Shown piece after piece: positions 26,037 through 34,725 of a DNA stretch of 64,000 nt. Position numbers and translations under genes: made by a program. Under the pieces are notes generated by a model that saw nothing but the letters and a program-made list of their open reading frames with translations, was not told the origin of the DNA and searched no databases. This DNA is from CBDHFQ01 sp965262565. Lineage in GTDB: Bacteria > Bacteroidota > Bacteroidia > J057. Every line of letters begins with the position of its first letter. The stretch's first letter is position 1. The stretch spans positions 310,001 through 374,000 of the forward strand of contig CBDHFQ010000033.1 of NCBI GenBank assembly GCA_965262565.1, given 5' to 3'.

Positions 26037-28650
26037 CTTTCAGACTTTCGACAGGATTTAATCTGACTGTTTTAAAGGTTTGTACACTTACCGTCAGCCA
26101 CGCAATGGCTAAGGTAATCACTGCTGCTACCAGAAATAGCCACACATTGAGATCAAACTTGTAAGCGAATCCTTCCAACCAATGCTGAGCCAAAAAATAG
26201 CTGATAGGTATAGCAATGGCGATTCCTACTAATACCATTTTGGTGAATTCAGCAGATAAGAGTCCCAGTAATTGAGATATACTGGCCCCTAACACCTTCC
26301 TAATACCAATCTCTTTTTGCCTGCGTTCTACCGTAAAAGCTGCTAAACCGAACAAACCTAAACAGGAGATGATAATGGCTAAGCCGCTGAAAAATTTAGA
26401 AAGTGTGGCCATACGTATCTCTGAACGATATAGCGCTTGATAGTCATCATCCATAAAAGACCAATCGAAGGGCACTCCAGCTTGAAACTCCTGATATAAT
26501 TCTTCTATTGATGTAATCGTCTGCTGTACATCTTCTGTTTTTATTTTGGCTAATACGTTATCTCCATTAATCCGAAACCTGAAGATAATAGGCTCCATTT
26601 TATGATGAATAGAACCATATTGAAAATCCTTTACCACACCTATAATTTCTCTTTCTTCAGGACCATACTTAATTTTTGTTCCAACGGGATGTTCCAGGCC
26701 CATAAATCTCTGAGCTGATTCGGATATGATGATCTTAGAATAGTCATCCTGAAACTCTCTGGAAAAGGTTCTGCCTTCAATTAATTCCATCCCCAAGGTT
26801 TCTATAACCCCATAGCTAATTCTAGGAGCCTGAAAGACGATTTCTCTTTCCGATTCATCTCCACTCCACATATATCCCGATTGATTATCCCCTCGTACCA
26901 ACAAATTGGAAGGTAAATGGGAGGCGTGTATCACTCCGGGAATTTGTGCTAATTCCGATAAAAAGACATCTGGATTTTTATTGTTACTGGCCATTTTAAA
27001 GGAAAGAACATGATCTCTATCATACCCTAGATGTTTGTTTTGAATATAATCCAATTGTTGGTCTATGATAAAGACGCTTACTAATAGAATGACGGATAGA
27101 ACAAATTGGAAGATAACTAGTCCTTTTCGAGTCCATTCTTCCCCTGATGAAGTAAATAATTTCCCTTTTAGCACTGTTACAGGCTGCAATGCTGACAGAT
27201 AAATAGCTGGATAACTTCCTGCGACAAATCCTGTGAGTAGTAACAACCCAAGAAGAGATAATACCAAGGGCAGATTTATATCCAAATACAGGGTTTTTGC
27301 TGTTAGCACATTAAAATAGGGCAGTAGGTAATATACTATGCCCAAGGCTAATAAAAATGAAATGCCGGTAAGCAGGATAGAAGCATTCAAAAACTGCCAT
27401 ATTAAATTTTGTCTGCTGGCCCCGATCACTTTTTTGACCCCAATTTCTTTCATTTTCTTAGAAGCCTGAGCCGTAGAGAGGTTCATAAAATTGATGCAGG
27501 CAATGATTAAAATAATGAGGGCGGTGATAGAGAATAGTCTTACATAGGCAATACGGCCACCTACTAAGGTAGCTCCTTCATATTGATTATATAGGTATTT
27601 ATCAGCATAGGGGCGAATGGAAAGATGGACAGAAAAGGGAACATCCTTCAGTTTGGTCATTAAATACCCTTCAATTTGTTGATTAAACTGATCTACATTA
27701 ATCCCTTTTTCTAAAACGAGGAATACCTTAGCATAGCCTCCTGACCATTCTCCAGCCCATCTATCAGCTTTTATTAGCAAGTCAAAGTGTACGACTGCAT
27801 CAAATTGTTCTGTCGCATTTTTAGGAGGAGGAGTAAATACCCCTGTTACCTCTACAGTTTCATTATAGGTACCCCCATCAAAATAATATTGCCAATCGAG
27901 TATTTTTCCTATGGCACTATCTACGGATGAAAATAGCTTAATGGCTAACTCTTTAGAAAGAACAATACTTTGTTGGTTGGCCAGTACATCTTCTGCCTTA
28001 CCTCTTATTAAAGGATAAGTTAGCACCTGAAAAAAGTTCGTACTACCAAAATTGGTAACTGCTGCTTGGGTGCGATCTCCATAGGTGAAAATCCCTTCAG
28101 GCTCTGAAAAGTCAGCACTGGTTACAACCGCATCTTCAATTCCGGGTATTTCAGAGGGCATATATTGAGCGATCATAGCTCTTGTATCTTCATATGTCTC
28201 AATTTGATCATTGAAGTTAAAGGTCTCCATCACCTGATAGAGCTGATCATTTTTCTCATGAAAGGTATCTATGTTTAATTCGTCTTGCACCCATAGGAGG
28301 ATGAAAAGAACGCAGGCTAATCCTGTAGACAATCCTATAAGGTTAATGAGATAAGTACTTTTGTCTCTCAGAAAACTGCGATAGGTGATAAGCATTTGAT
28401 GTCTAAACATGGCTGGATATATAATAGGTTGAGATATTTTTATTAAAGGTCGGATAATTCCTGGTCTGAACAGGAGGATGATATCAATGAACATGCACCA
28501 TCGAGCAAAAATGTTCCCTCGATGTCTCAATCTTTTGGCAAATAATTCGAGTAAATCTCCCTCTATATCAAAATGGTATTCCGGCTTGCAAAACCACTTG
28601 AAAAGCGTTAACAAAAATGGAGGCGGAGATATTTTTTTCTTGGGCTTCAT
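26029..28650 (-). CDS. FtsX/MacB-type ABC transporter permease, first gene of a tandem pair
   Basis: From the ATG at 28650 the protein has 873 residues. Prefix domain: FLLTLFKWFCKPEYHFDIEG. TM1: LIGLSTGLACVLFILLWVQD. First FtsX block: ALIILIIACINFMNLSTAQA with KEIGVKKVIGASRQNLIWQF. C-terminal block: KEIGIRKVLGASISQLLGLL. It ends NPVESLKDE. An earlier in-frame start at 28695 would overlap the padR gene by 34 bases and was not chosen; the ATG at 28650 lies 11 bases after the padR stop. Upstream PadR and downstream paralogous permease form one minus-strand operon. No ATPase is encoded nearby. Confidence 0.88.
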   Translation of the reverse strand: MKPKKKISPPPFLLTLFKWFCKPEYHFDIEGDLLELFAKRLRHRGNIFARWCMFIDIILLFRPGIIRPLIKISQPIIYPAMFRHQMLITYRSFLRDKSTYLINLIGLSTGLACVLFILLWVQDELNIDTFHEKNDQLYQVMETFNFNDQIETYEDTRAMIAQYMPSEIPGIEDAVVTSADFSEPEGIFTYGDRTQAAVTNFGSTNFFQVLTYPLIRGKAEDVLANQQSIVLSKELAIKLFSSVDSAIGKILDWQYYFDGGTYNETVEVTGVFTPPPKNATEQFDAVVHFDLLIKADRWAGEWSGGYAKVFLVLEKGINVDQFNQQIEGYLMTKLKDVPFSVHLSIRPYADKYLYNQYEGATLVGGRIAYVRLFSITALIILIIACINFMNLSTAQASKKMKEIGVKKVIGASRQNLIWQFLNASILLTGISFLLALGIVYYLLPYFNVLTAKTLYLDINLPLVLSLLGLLLLTGFVAGSYPAIYLSALQPVTVLKGKLFTSSGEEWTRKGLVIFQFVLSVILLVSVFIIDQQLDYIQNKHLGYDRDHVLSFKMASNNKNPDVFLSELAQIPGVIHASHLPSNLLVRGDNQSGYMWSGDESEREIVFQAPRISYGVIETLGMELIEGRTFSREFQDDYSKIIISESAQRFMGLEHPVGTKIKYGPEEREIIGVVKDFQYGSIHHKMEPIIFRFRINGDNVLAKIKTEDVQQTITSIEELYQEFQAGVPFDWSFMDDDYQALYRSEIRMATLSKFFSGLAIIISCLGLFGLAAFTVERRQKEIGIRKVLGASISQLLGLLSAEFTKMVLVGIAIAIPISYFLAQHWLEGFAYKFDLNVWLFLVAAVITLAIAWLTVSVQTFKTVRLNPVESLKDE

Positions 28651-28661
28651 AGAGAGTAAGG

Positions 28662-28988
28662 TTAATCTAAAGCTGTTCGGGGAATAGAGTTCCAAAGCAT
28701 ATTTCGCGTTTCTCGGGTATATGCTAATGCAGTTTGCCCTGCTGCGGTAACAGTAAAAAATAATTTGGGTCTTCCCACTCTATCTTGATTACTACCCCCT
28801 CGCTGAGAACTCAGATAGCCTTTCTTTTCCATTCTTCTTAACGCCGTTTGTAGAGCTCCTACACTTACCTTGCGATCTAGCTTCTCTTCTATGTATTCCT
28901 TGATGGATACACCGTAGGCTTCTCCATGTAGATTAGCTACTGTAAGCAAGATGACTTCTTCAAATTCTCCTAATCGATACTTTCCCAT
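28662..28988 (-). CDS. PadR-family transcriptional regulator
   Basis: The 108-residue protein has the full PadR winged helix: LGEFEEVILLTVANLHGEAY, GVSIKEYIEEKLDRKVSVGA, LQTALRRMEKKGYLSSQRGG and a wing with GRPKLFFTVTAAGQTAL. It heads the minus-strand operon with two permeases. Two near-identical 20-base direct repeats lie just upstream (28990-29054) and are the likely binding region. Compared with the regulator at 34123 it is a clear paralogue, but the operator sequences differ, so each probably controls its own operon. Confidence 0.88.
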   Translation of the reverse strand: MGKYRLGEFEEVILLTVANLHGEAYGVSIKEYIEEKLDRKVSVGALQTALRRMEKKGYLSSQRGGSNQDRVGRPKLFFTVTAAGQTALAYTRETRNMLWNSIPRTALD

Positions 28989-28989
28989 A

Positions 28990-29054
28990 ATTAATTCCTA
29001 TTTGTAGTAATATAAAGGAAGGTAATTCTGGGATTAATTCCTAATTGTAGTAAA
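28990..29054. promoter_or_regulatory. Direct repeats upstream of padR, predicted operator
   Basis: ATTAATTCCTATTTGTAGTA (from 28990) and ATTAATTCCTAATTGTAGTA (from 29033) differ at one base in 20 and are spaced exactly 43 bases apart, about four helical turns. They sit immediately in front of the PadR start at 28988. Tandem sites on the same helix face suit a dimeric regulator bound twice. Confidence 0.6.
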
Positions 29055-29133
29055 ATTATTTCTATTTTTTTGTGAGGGCTTCCAACATATTTTTATCTAT
29101 TCGCATTAATACAGAGATTAGGCTCAGTCTATG

Positions 29134-30690
29134 TTATCCTTCCACTAGTAACTGCTCGTAAGGAACTAATTTCCATGCAGCGACTTTTTTCTCTTTAGCA
29201 CTAAAGCTGATTCCTAAGGCCAGCACCTCTTTCGTTCGTTCGAGGTATTTATTTCCGTATCGCTTTTCTCTAATCTGTTCCAAAGCAGCTTCGGCTGATT
29301 GATCTAACTTAAACTCCATCACATAAATAGCATCCAGTGAATGAATAACAGCATCTACACGACCTTTTGCTGTACTTACTTCCGTTTCCACAAACATGCC
29401 AGTAGCATTTAGCGCGATATGGAGAATAGCGTGAAAGAAGGCTTCTTGTTTTTCGATGAATATTTGATAGGGAAGAGTGTCAAAAAGAACGTTGACCAAT
29501 CGGATAAAGCCTTCTGTATCTCTGGCGTCTAAAGCTTTTTTTATCTTTACAATAAGTGGTTGGGTATCAGCAGTAGAAGCATGTCGAAAAGCCCCTAATA
29601 AATGTCGGTACATGGAATCGCGAACTTCCTTATTGGGATATGCCAATGTATATAATCCGTATTCATCTACAGATTGAATCGTGAGATAGCCTGTTTGGAA
29701 TAAGAGAGAGCGATATTCCAGATTATCCAAGGTATAACTTTCAAAAAGATCTTGCCCTCCCTCAATAGATTCCAGTTGAAAATGCATCCCTTTTCTTAAT
29801 AGGTTGATCAAAAAGCTAGGGGTTCCCGTTTGCCACCAAAAATTAAAGAAATCATTTGCTTTAAAGAGGGATAGAATAGAAAAGGGATTATATAAACGAT
29901 GATGTCCATCCCAGCTGTACCCATTATACCATTCAGCAATTTTTTCTTTTAGGGTATCTACACTTAAGGGATGTTGTTGTGCCAATGCGCCAATACGGTC
30001 TTCGAAATAATAAGTTAATTCCTCCTGGGTATATCCTGTGAGGGTAGAATAAGAACGGACGAGGGTGATATCCTCTAAATTATTTAAATCCGAAAAAAGA
30101 GATACCCGACTAAATTTTGAGACACCTGTAATAAAGAAGAAGCGGATAAAAGGATCAGCATTTTTGATAACTGAATAGAAATTTTTGAGAATATCTCTTT
30201 GTTGATCCGCTTTTTCTACCTTATCAATATAATCAACAATGGGTTTATCGTATTCGTCGATGAGAATTACGACTTTTTTACCATACGACTTTTGAAGTTT
30301 TTGTAATAATTCTGTAAACCTCGGGGCAATTCCTCGCTTCTTCAAATCAATTCCATATTCTATCCCTATATCTGTTAATTTTTGTTCGATGGCTTCCTCT
30401 AATCCCAAATCCTTGTACCCAATCGCATTAAACGATATATGAATCACCGGATGCGGCTCCCAATCTATTTTGTCCTCTATCCAAAGCCCTTGAAATAATT
30501 CTTTACTTCCCAAAAAGATCTCTTGAATAGTAGAGAGTAACAATGATTTCCCAAAACGGCGGGGTCTGGAAAGAAAATAATAATAACCCGTATCGATCAA
30601 TTGAAAAATAAGCTCTGTTTTATCTACATAGAGTAAATGGTCTTCTCTTAATTTACGGAAGTCCTGTATGCCCAATGGAAGTTTTTGCAT
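29134..30690 (-). CDS. AAA-ATPase-like protein with C-terminal PD-(D/E)XK nuclease domain
   Basis: The 518-residue protein belongs to the widespread Bacteroidota family with an N-terminal AAA-ATPase-like domain and a PDDEXK nuclease-like tail. It opens with LPLGIQDFRKLREDHLLYVD, has a Walker-A-like loop RPRRFGKS (about 42-49), a Walker-B-like strand VVILIDEYDKPI (about 138-150), and a C-terminal GRVDAVIHSLDAIYVMEFKL in which the D, E and K of the nuclease site are intact. Family members are often multi-copy and mobile-element-like; the cellular role is unsettled. A 58-bp piece of its 3' end is repeated at 34600. It lies alone between permease operons. Confidence 0.85.
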   Translation of the reverse strand: MQKLPLGIQDFRKLREDHLLYVDKTELIFQLIDTGYYYFLSRPRRFGKSLLLSTIQEIFLGSKELFQGLWIEDKIDWEPHPVIHISFNAIGYKDLGLEEAIEQKLTDIGIEYGIDLKKRGIAPRFTELLQKLQKSYGKKVVILIDEYDKPIVDYIDKVEKADQQRDILKNFYSVIKNADPFIRFFFITGVSKFSRVSLFSDLNNLEDITLVRSYSTLTGYTQEELTYYFEDRIGALAQQHPLSVDTLKEKIAEWYNGYSWDGHHRLYNPFSILSLFKANDFFNFWWQTGTPSFLINLLRKGMHFQLESIEGGQDLFESYTLDNLEYRSLLFQTGYLTIQSVDEYGLYTLAYPNKEVRDSMYRHLLGAFRHASTADTQPLIVKIKKALDARDTEGFIRLVNVLFDTLPYQIFIEKQEAFFHAILHIALNATGMFVETEVSTAKGRVDAVIHSLDAIYVMEFKLDQSAEAALEQIREKRYGNKYLERTKEVLALGISFSAKEKKVAAWKLVPYEQLLVEG

Positions 30691-30778
30691 CTCCTATAAT
30701 TCTGATAATAAAGATACAAAAGTTTCTTCTAAGCTATTTGAATCATAATGAGCTTTATAAAGCCCGATCTAAGGATTT

Positions 30779-31469
30779 TTATGATTCTAAAAACCAATCC
30801 ATACTCTCCCAGACAGCATCAAAATTGCAAAAGAAAATCACATGATCGCAGGCCGGAATCATGGAAATAGAGCAATTAGGTATATATTTGTATACCTGAG
30901 TAAAGGAATTAATGTCAACATATTGGTCCTTTTCCCCATTCATAATTAATACGGGACATTGTATCTTCTCAAATGTTTCTTTGCTCATATAATCATTATT
31001 GTACAAATGATTGGCGAATTGTAAGCTTTCGTCCCAGCGATCTGGTTCTGGCATCAATTGTAAACGAGTGTTGAAAAAACCTCCCGCTTCTGCCAACAAC
31101 TTTTCAGAACTGTATTCGTCCGGAGGTTTGTTTTCATCTTTGGGTTTATCACCTATTCCCAAAGCAATGACTTTAGTAACTACTTCCGGATGTAGTGCAG
31201 CTAATTTAAGCGCCGAATATCCTCCATCACTAAATCCAAAAATCGTGGCTCTTTTAATTTGCAAGCGTGTTAGCAATTGGAAGGCATCATTAGCTCTTTG
31301 TGGGTAGGTGTATGGTTCTGTTCCAACTTCCATACGGAATATTCACATTAGAGATAGCTGCTTCTGAAGTGTCGGGAATGGAAGTATCTTCGGGGATATT
31401 TGTTTCTTTTTCTTGTTGGGTACAAGAATAAAAAATGAGTCCTGCTAATAACAAATACGATATTTTCAT
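30779..31469 (-). pseudogene. Alpha/beta hydrolase lipoprotein, broken by an internal deletion
   Basis: Two halves of one gene lie in different frames. The first, from ATG 31469, encodes a lipoprotein signal (MKISYLLLAGLIFYSC) and the linker ISNVNIPYG, then runs out of phase to a stop at 31290. The second, open from 31333 to 30779, starts at MEVGTEPYTYPQRANDAF and holds the nucleophile motif GFSDGG, the acid NGEKDQYVD and the histidine ACDHVIFF. In secreted alpha/beta hydrolases the linker is followed by the first strands, the HG oxyanion motif and a RGHGKS-type loop before a TEPYTY-like segment. Those 60-70 residues are missing here, and the junction (about 31325-31340) shifts the frame. An ATG at 31333 could still express a 184-residue fragment without a signal or oxyanion loop. 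Confidence 0.72.
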
Positions 31470-31489
31470 GTGTAGAGCGCTTATATGTA

Positions 31490-34126
31490 TTATTCATCTT
31501 TTAATGATTCCACTGGGTTGGAATAAGCTACTTTGAGCGATTGGGAACTGATAGTAAAAAAAGCAATCAGCATAGCTGAAAGGCCTGCAATAGCAAAAAT
31601 CCACCAGGAGAGTTCAACCCGATAGGCAAATCCCTGTAGCCATTCTTTCAGTAGCATCCAGCTGACAGGAAGCGCAACGACAAATGATATTCCCACTAAT
31701 AGCATGAATTCTCTGGAAAAGAGAGAAATAATTTGTTGGATAGATGCTCCCAGCACTTTGCGAATAGCGATTTCCTTGGTGCGTTGTTGGGCAGAGAACA
31801 TGGCGAGGCCAAATAAGCCGAGGCAAGATACAATCACTGCCAGAAAGGCAAATACATTAGACAATCGAGAAATCACTTGTTCACTCTTATACAACGCCTG
31901 ATATTCCTGATCTACGAATTGGTAGTCAAACGCATGATCTGGATTTATCTTGTGATACACTTTCTCAAGACTAGCTAAGGCTTCTTTAGTCTGGCCCGGA
32001 AGTGTTCTGATAAGAATGACACCAAATTCTTCATCCTCCTTAATGTCAATCATGATAGGCTTAATAGGTTCATGAAATGAGTGGGTATGGTAATCCTTGA
32101 TGATGCCTACGATATGTCCTTTTTTACTCCAAGCAGATACCCACTTCCCAATGGGTTCTTTCATTCCCATTTGTCTTACCGCTTCTTCGTTGACTAAAAA
32201 GGCATCAGTGGAATCCGTGCTAAAATCATGTGAAAAGTCTCTTCCCTTCACTATCTCAAGCTTCATTAATTTGACAAAATCAAAGCCTACGGAAGCAGGT
32301 TTAAACCCTACTGCTGCATTGGGATCTTTTCCTTCCCAATTGATAGGGCCAGTAACAACGAATCCCATCACATGAGGAGCTTCTGAACTGCGATCCACCA
32401 TCGCTATTCCAGTGAGGTTTAACAATTGTTCTTTGAAGGTGTAATATTTGGCCTGTTTCATTAATTCACCTTCCACTCTCACATACAATAGATTTTCCTT
32501 ATCATATCCCAAATGTGAGTGTTGTATGTAGTTTGTTTGAAGGGAAACCACGAGGGTAGCTATTAACAACAAAGTGGAAAGGCTAAACTGGAAAATGGTT
32601 AATCCCTTTCTAAACCATTTAGAAGATGGACTAAACTTTAGGGTACCTTTTAAGATTCTCACGGGCTTTAAGGAAGCTAGGAATATAGCAGGATAACTTC
32701 CAGCTAATATGCCTGTAACAAGCATCAATCCTAAGAGTGCCAACCAATAATGAGGTTGATGATAAGGAAGCGTGATCTGCTTTCCTGTAAATTGGTTGAA
32801 ATAGGGAAGGAGGAGTTGAAGTAATAAACCAGCTATCATCAGTGCGATCATCGCCATGAACATTGATTCACCCAAAAATTGAGACAATAAATTTGACCTG
32901 GAAGATCCTACTACTTTTCGAACCCCTACTTCTTTCGCCCTTCTAATAGAGTGAGCCGTGGTGAGATTCATAAAGTTGATACAAGCGATGATGAGAATGA
33001 AAACAGCAATCCAACTAAAAATTCTAAGGTATTCTATCCTTCCTCCTTGTGGTTTTCCATTGACAAAGTTCGCTATAAGATACTGATCTCTATAGGGTTG
33101 TAAACCTAGTTCTACCTTTACCGATGTAAATTCTTTTATTTCCCCTACACGAGTTTGGTAGAAGCGGTTCATTTTTTCGCTTACTTCTTCAACATCTGCT
33201 GTGGGACTCAATTGGACATTAGTAAGGATTTTATTTGTGGACCAGTTCAACCGCTTCATATGTGATTCCCAATTAATGAGATATTCGAACATTAAAGAAC
33301 TTTCCGTGGGCACATCTTCAAATACTGCTGTAATTGTTAAGTCGAACGCATTCTCAAAATGGATTTGTTGGCCAATTGCCTCTTCCGGTGAATCAAAAAA
33401 TAGAGAAGCCATTTTTCTGGAAATGGCGATACTACTAAAATCGTCTAAAGGGGTTGATTGATCACCTGCGATGATGGGATAATCGAACATCTTAAAAAAA
33501 TGTTTGTAAGCGCGTGAGCCTTTCAGTTTGTGTACTTTATCTCCTATTTGAAAGGTTTCTGGATGACCCCAGGGAAGTTCATATCCTGCAGCGTAATAGT
33601 TGATGTATTCGATTTCCGGGATGACTTCTTCTATCCCTTCTAAACCTACATGTGATATTCCATCAGGGTGCTGTAAAGAAGTGGAATATTCTCCATGTCG
33701 TTCTCCGTTCGCTTCTACGGTAGTATATACATTGTATAGATGATCTCCATTCGTATGGAAGTTGTCAATGCTCTTTTCATCCCTGATCCAGAGAAAAATG
33801 AACAAGAAACTGAGCATTCCTAAGCTTAAGCCCAGCACATTGATGGAGGAAAAAATAGGATGGTGGATGACGTTCCTAACAGCAACTTTTAGATAATTTT
33901 TCAGCATAGAGAAGCTCATTAAAGAGGGGGATAATGGGACATGGCGTATATATTCAGGTCTGAAGTGGAGGATTACGTTCCAATAAATAGATCTATTGGC
34001 CTTATTAACAGATTGGTCACATACACATTGGTACAATTCAATCAAATTCCCTTCGATCTCTTCGAGATAGTCTTCCCGGCAAAACCAGCGGAGGAATTTA
34101 AGCGCATATTTGGGGGGCGTTTTCAT
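31490..34126 (-). CDS. FtsX/MacB-type ABC transporter permease with permease prefix domain
   Basis: The 878-residue protein starts with the prefix domain (PPKYALKFLRWFCREDYLEE), followed by TM1 (about 93-112, LGLSLGMLSFLFIFLWIRDE), a periplasmic domain and an FtsX block (IAVFILIIACINFMNLTTAH, KEVGVRKVVGSSRSNLLSQF). A second periplasmic domain and C-terminal FtsX block follow (KEIAIRKVLGASIQQIISLF). It ends NPVESLKDE. It overlaps the padR gene by 4 bases and forms a two-gene operon with it. It is a paralogue of the three permeases at 20.7-28.7 kb but belongs to a separate PadR unit. The ATPase is not encoded nearby, and the substrate is unknown. Confidence 0.88.
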   Translation of the reverse strand: MKTPPKYALKFLRWFCREDYLEEIEGNLIELYQCVCDQSVNKANRSIYWNVILHFRPEYIRHVPLSPSLMSFSMLKNYLKVAVRNVIHHPIFSSINVLGLSLGMLSFLFIFLWIRDEKSIDNFHTNGDHLYNVYTTVEANGERHGEYSTSLQHPDGISHVGLEGIEEVIPEIEYINYYAAGYELPWGHPETFQIGDKVHKLKGSRAYKHFFKMFDYPIIAGDQSTPLDDFSSIAISRKMASLFFDSPEEAIGQQIHFENAFDLTITAVFEDVPTESSLMFEYLINWESHMKRLNWSTNKILTNVQLSPTADVEEVSEKMNRFYQTRVGEIKEFTSVKVELGLQPYRDQYLIANFVNGKPQGGRIEYLRIFSWIAVFILIIACINFMNLTTAHSIRRAKEVGVRKVVGSSRSNLLSQFLGESMFMAMIALMIAGLLLQLLLPYFNQFTGKQITLPYHQPHYWLALLGLMLVTGILAGSYPAIFLASLKPVRILKGTLKFSPSSKWFRKGLTIFQFSLSTLLLIATLVVSLQTNYIQHSHLGYDKENLLYVRVEGELMKQAKYYTFKEQLLNLTGIAMVDRSSEAPHVMGFVVTGPINWEGKDPNAAVGFKPASVGFDFVKLMKLEIVKGRDFSHDFSTDSTDAFLVNEEAVRQMGMKEPIGKWVSAWSKKGHIVGIIKDYHTHSFHEPIKPIMIDIKEDEEFGVILIRTLPGQTKEALASLEKVYHKINPDHAFDYQFVDQEYQALYKSEQVISRLSNVFAFLAVIVSCLGLFGLAMFSAQQRTKEIAIRKVLGASIQQIISLFSREFMLLVGISFVVALPVSWMLLKEWLQGFAYRVELSWWIFAIAGLSAMLIAFFTISSQSLKVAYSNPVESLKDE

Positions 34127-34452
34127 TGGCCGAAGGAGATCTTGGGAATGAGACGATATATCTTATTTCTGAGTTCGTATCTGTTGTCCAATGCTTTTTT
34201 TCCCATGGCGGTAATCACATAGAATTTTTTTCTTCTTCCTCCGCGATCTTGCGTAATTCCGCCAAATCTAGAGGTGACGAATCCTTTATCATCCATGCGT
34301 TTCAGGGCCACATGGATGGCGCTGATATTCATCTTTTTCCCCAATTCTTCTTCCAGGCTGTCTTTAATGGAGACACCATAAGCCTGATCATGTTGGGCAG
34401 CTACAGTGAGCAATACGAGTTCTTCAAATTCCCCTAATGGAGGTAGTTTCAT
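34123..34452 (-). CDS. PadR-family transcriptional regulator
   Basis: The 109-residue winged-helix protein reads LGEFEELVLLTVAAQHDQAY, GVSIKDSLEEELGKKMNISA, IHVALKRMDDKGFVTSRFGG and a basic wing with GGRRKKFYVITAMGKKAL. Its end overlaps the permease start by 4 bases. A striking set of inverted repeats lies 10-62 bases upstream (34462-34514). It is expected to repress its own operon. It is a paralogue of the regulators at 20384 and 28662. Confidence 0.88.
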   Translation of the reverse strand: MKLPPLGEFEELVLLTVAAQHDQAYGVSIKDSLEEELGKKMNISAIHVALKRMDDKGFVTSRFGGITQDRGGRRKKFYVITAMGKKALDNRYELRNKIYRLIPKISFGQ

Positions 34453-34461
34453 AAGAATACA

Positions 34462-34514
34462 ATTTACTTAACAAAAGTAAATATAATAATTAGTTTCATA
34501 TTTGTTAAGTAAAT
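34462..34514. promoter_or_regulatory. Nested inverted repeats upstream of padR, predicted operator
   Basis: A perfect 14-base inverted repeat, ATTTACTTAACAAA (34462-34475) and TTTGTTAAGTAAAT (34501-34514), flanks a 25-base centre. The left arm is also part of a second perfect repeat, ATTTACTT-AACAA-AAGTAAAT (34462-34482). Three copies of the same half-site in front of a PadR gene strongly suggest its binding region. Confidence 0.7.
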
Positions 34515-34599
34515 AATGATTTTTTTTCAGCTAGGTAGATATGAGGGATTTTTAATGGTAAGTTGGAAGTATTAACTGAACAATAATGGGCGGTGATTG

Positions 34600-34658
34600 C
34601 TATCCTTCCACCAGTAACTGCTCGTAAGGAACTAATTTCCATGCAGCGACTTTTTTCT
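34600..34658 (-). pseudogene. 3' remnant of a second AAA-ATPase/PD-(D/E)XK gene
   Basis: Bases 34601-34658 match 29135-29192, the end of the AAA-ATPase-like gene, with one mismatch in 58. In the same frame they encode KVAAWKLVPYEQLLVEG and an in-frame stop (TAG here, TAA in the full gene). Similarity ends abruptly at 34659 and at the stop codon. A second copy of this gene was therefore once present and only its tail survives, between the PadR operon and the SUMF1-like gene. Confidence 0.8.
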
Positions 34659-34725
34659 TCCTGGAGGTGCTCAGCTGCCATATTTTAATTAACTAGCGCT
34701 TAACCTTCATTAATACTACCCTCTT

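Noticed and set aside
31490..34126. Several frames antisense to the permease genes (here and at 21276-28690)
   Set aside because: They mirror the conserved codons of the permeases and have no features of their own.
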